A stretch of DNA of 64,000 bases, from NCBI RefSeq assembly GCF_003864295.1, contig NZ_BDQK01000008.1, positions 51,962-115,961 on the forward strand, given 5' to 3'. The first letter of the stretch is position 1. Each line of letters opens with the position of its first letter. The notes under the pieces were generated by a model. That model was given only the letters and a program-made list of their open reading frames with translations, was not told the origin of the DNA and made no database searches. The position numbers and the translations under genes were made by a program. The stretch comes from Aphanothece sacrum FPU1. Its GTDB lineage: Bacteria; Cyanobacteriota; Cyanobacteriia; Cyanobacteriales; Microcystaceae. This document shows, piece after piece, positions 62,548 through 64,000 of the stretch.

Positions 62548-64000
62548 ATGGCTGATCCTATATTCAATCCCCAAACCAACTTCGGACTGACGTATGTGGG
62601 GTCTTATCCTACCCCCACCTTTGCCGATATTGATAACGATGGTGACTTGGATGCTTTTGTGGGTGAAATCAACGGCAATACCGACTTCTTCCGCAACACG
62701 GGAACCGGGTCTGTTCCCAGCTTCACCTTTGAGACCACCAACCCCTTCGGACTGACGAATGTGGGATATAATTCTGCACCCGCCTTGGCCGATATCGATA
62801 ACGATGGGGACTTGGATGCTTTTGTGGGTACTGTTGACGGCAATACCTACTTCTTCCGCAACACGGGAAGTGCATCTAATCCCACCTTTACCCTGCAAGC
62901 CAGCAACTTCGGACTGACGGATGTAGGGAGTCGTGCTAAACCAACATTGGTAGATATTGATAACGATGGGGACTTGGATGCTTTTGTGGGTACTGGTGGC
63001 GGCAGTATCATATTCTTCCGCAACACGGGAAGTGCATCTAATGCCACCTTTACCCTGCAAGCCATCAACTTCGGAATATCTGGTGTGGGGTCTTATTCTG
63101 CCCCCACCTTTGCCGATATTGATAACGATGGGGACTTGGATGCTTTTGTGGGGGACATATACGGCGGTACCACATTCTTCCGCAACACGGGAACGGGGTC
63201 TGCTCCCAACTTCACCTTTGAAGCCACGAACTCCTTCGGACTGACGAGTGTGGCATATAATTCTACACCCACCTTGGTAGATATTGATAACGATGGGGAC
63301 TTGGATGCTTTTGTGGGTGCTGGTGGCGGCACTATCCAGTTCTTCGAGAATACTGGCCCTACTACCCCAGTTAATAATGCCCCCACAGGTTCACCCACTG
63401 CCACTTTAAGCAACACGAATGAAGATACACCTATCACGATTACAGCAGCTGACTTATTAGCCGGGTTTAGCGATGTAGATGCTGGTGATACCTTATCCGT
63501 AGTCGGTTTAACTTCCAATAACGGCACTTTAGTTGATAACGGTAATGGGACTTATACTTTCACCCCAACTGCTAACTTTAATGGTACTGTCACCCTTACC
63601 TACGGTGTGAGTGATGGTACGGCAACCTTAGGCGGTCAAAGCAAAACCTTCTCTGTAACGCCCGTTAATGATGCTCCTGTTGGTTCACCAACTGCTACTT
63701 TAAGCAACACGGCTGAAGATACACCTATCACGATTACAGCAGCTAACTTATTAGCCGGTTTTAGCGATGTAGATGGTGATAACCTCTCATTTGTTAACTT
63801 AACTGCTGATAACGGTGCATTGGTAGACAACTTTGATGGGACTTATACCTTCACCCCAACTGCTAACTTTAATGGTACTGTCACCCTTACCTACGGTGTA
63901 ACTGATGGTACGGCAACCTTAGCCGGTCAAACCCAAACCTTCTCCGTTACTGCGGTTAATGATGCACCAACAGTTGATCCCATATTCAATTCTCCCCAAA
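62548..64000 (+). CDS. Giant FG-GAP/VCBS and cadherin-like repeat protein, N-terminal part (runs off the window)
   Basis: 484 codons are visible and the frame remains open. Five FG-GAP/calcium loops (DIDNDGDLDAF) start near residues 27, 82, 136, 190 and 245 with a 54-55-residue period. Two cadherin-like domains follow (from about 277 and 372: EDTPITITAADLLAGFSDVD and TYTFTPTANFNGTVTLTYGV). There is no signal peptide, which fits type I secretion with signals at the far C-terminus. Near-identical 30-bp DNA blocks repeat. The last residues (VDPIFNSPQ) look like a repeat of the N-terminus (ADPIFNPQ), suggesting a larger repeat unit. Confidence 0.9.
   Translation, partial: MADPIFNPQTNFGLTYVGSYPTPTFADIDNDGDLDAFVGEINGNTDFFRNTGTGSVPSFTFETTNPFGLTNVGYNSAPALADIDNDGDLDAFVGTVDGNTYFFRNTGSASNPTFTLQASNFGLTDVGSRAKPTLVDIDNDGDLDAFVGTGGGSIIFFRNTGSASNATFTLQAINFGISGVGSYSAPTFADIDNDGDLDAFVGDIYGGTTFFRNTGTGSAPNFTFEATNSFGLTSVAYNSTPTLVDIDNDGDLDAFVGAGGGTIQFFENTGPTTPVNNAPTGSPTATLSNTNEDTPITITAADLLAGFSDVDAGDTLSVVGLTSNNGTLVDNGNGTYTFTPTANFNGTVTLTYGVSDGTATLGGQSKTFSVTPVNDAPVGSPTATLSNTAEDTPITITAANLLAGFSDVDGDNLSFVNLTADNGALVDNFDGTYTFTPTANFNGTVTLTYGVTDGTATLAGQTQTFSVTAVNDAPTVDPIFNSPQ

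Noticed and set aside
62530..63830. Minus-strand frames opposite the FG-GAP/cadherin gene
   Set aside because: Shadows caused by repeated DNA and biased codon use; the plus strand has the clear domain structure.

Overview
The window is a chromosomal segment of a cyanobacterium. Direct evidence is petM (cytochrome b6f), psbK and psb28-type (photosystem II), hoxEF, a three-part proton-translocating transhydrogenase (pntAA/AB/B), a gamma-tocopherol methyltransferase homologue, the XisH/XisI families, many pentapeptide/DUF760/DUF3370-type cyanobacterial proteins, and frequent GCGATCGC (HIP1) octamers. The AT-rich composition and gene content suggest a unicellular Crocosphaera/Cyanothece/Aphanothece-like lineage. 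That placement is inference. I saw no rRNA or tRNA genes.

Layout. 1-0.6 kb: right end of an IS200/IS605 element (tnpB 3' end) inserted into a gene. 0.6-4 kb: a possible alpha/alpha-toroid protein, then a perfect tandem duplication of a DUF2887 (PD-(D/E)XK) gene whose two copies both carry ACG where ATG is expected. 4-10 kb: pdxA, petM, psb28-type, an SDR39U1-type epimerase and pntAA-AB-B. 10-15 kb: sodB, DUF29, a LOG-like protein, an overlapping DUF6888/DUF6887 pair, acnB. 15.3-18.7 kb: two paralogous cassettes xisH-xisI-(relE remnant)-chimeric antitoxin-PIN toxin. 18.7-26.5 kb: RNA methyltransferase/2'-5' ligase pair, YciI, GAF-GAF cyclase, GNAT, group 2 sigma factor, DUF760, mutT. 26.6-31.3 kb: hoxE-hoxF without hoxUYH, then ctaA-ctaB. 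31.5-37 kb: epimerase, hemE, DUF3370, pentapeptide protein, purK. 37-39.3 kb: a repeat-rich islet with an AT-rich helix-turn-helix gene and a Uma2 nuclease lacking an ATG. 39.3-46.9 kb: secreted protein, coiled-coil nuclease, DUF790/Bax1-like, TPR, class II aldolase, a TauD-type dioxygenase cut short by heptamer repeats, gamma-TMT and an acyltransferase. 46.9-52 kb: a DarT-macrodomain (DarT-DarG) fusion with a HicB-like ORF, bracketed by 374-bp gapless direct repeats, then purL and a YefM/YoeB pair with a replaced toxin tail. 52-60.5 kb: pentapeptide protein, phytoene/squalene-synthase-like gene, psbK, PD40 lipoprotein, a 54-bp tandem array, conserved hypotheticals, a methyltransferase and a cobQ relic. 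60.5-64 kb: a TIGR03032-GNAT fusion directly followed by a giant FG-GAP/cadherin-like repeat protein running off the window.

Themes. (1) Housekeeping and photosynthesis genes alternate with small toxin-antitoxin-like and nuclease-like modules that are recombining: chimeric antitoxins, truncated toxins, a fused toxin-antitoxin, tandem duplications. (2) Intergenic spaces are full of short dispersed palindromes with constant GTAGGG/CCCTAC-like ends and variable cores, and of heptameric TAACTGA-type repeats, some of which truncate or supply the start of genes. (3) Several nuclease-family genes lack an ATG start. The best candidates for something new are the modular XisHI/antitoxin cassettes and the repeat-bracketed DarT-macrodomain fusion. 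Functional statements come from recognising family motifs by eye; no database search was possible.
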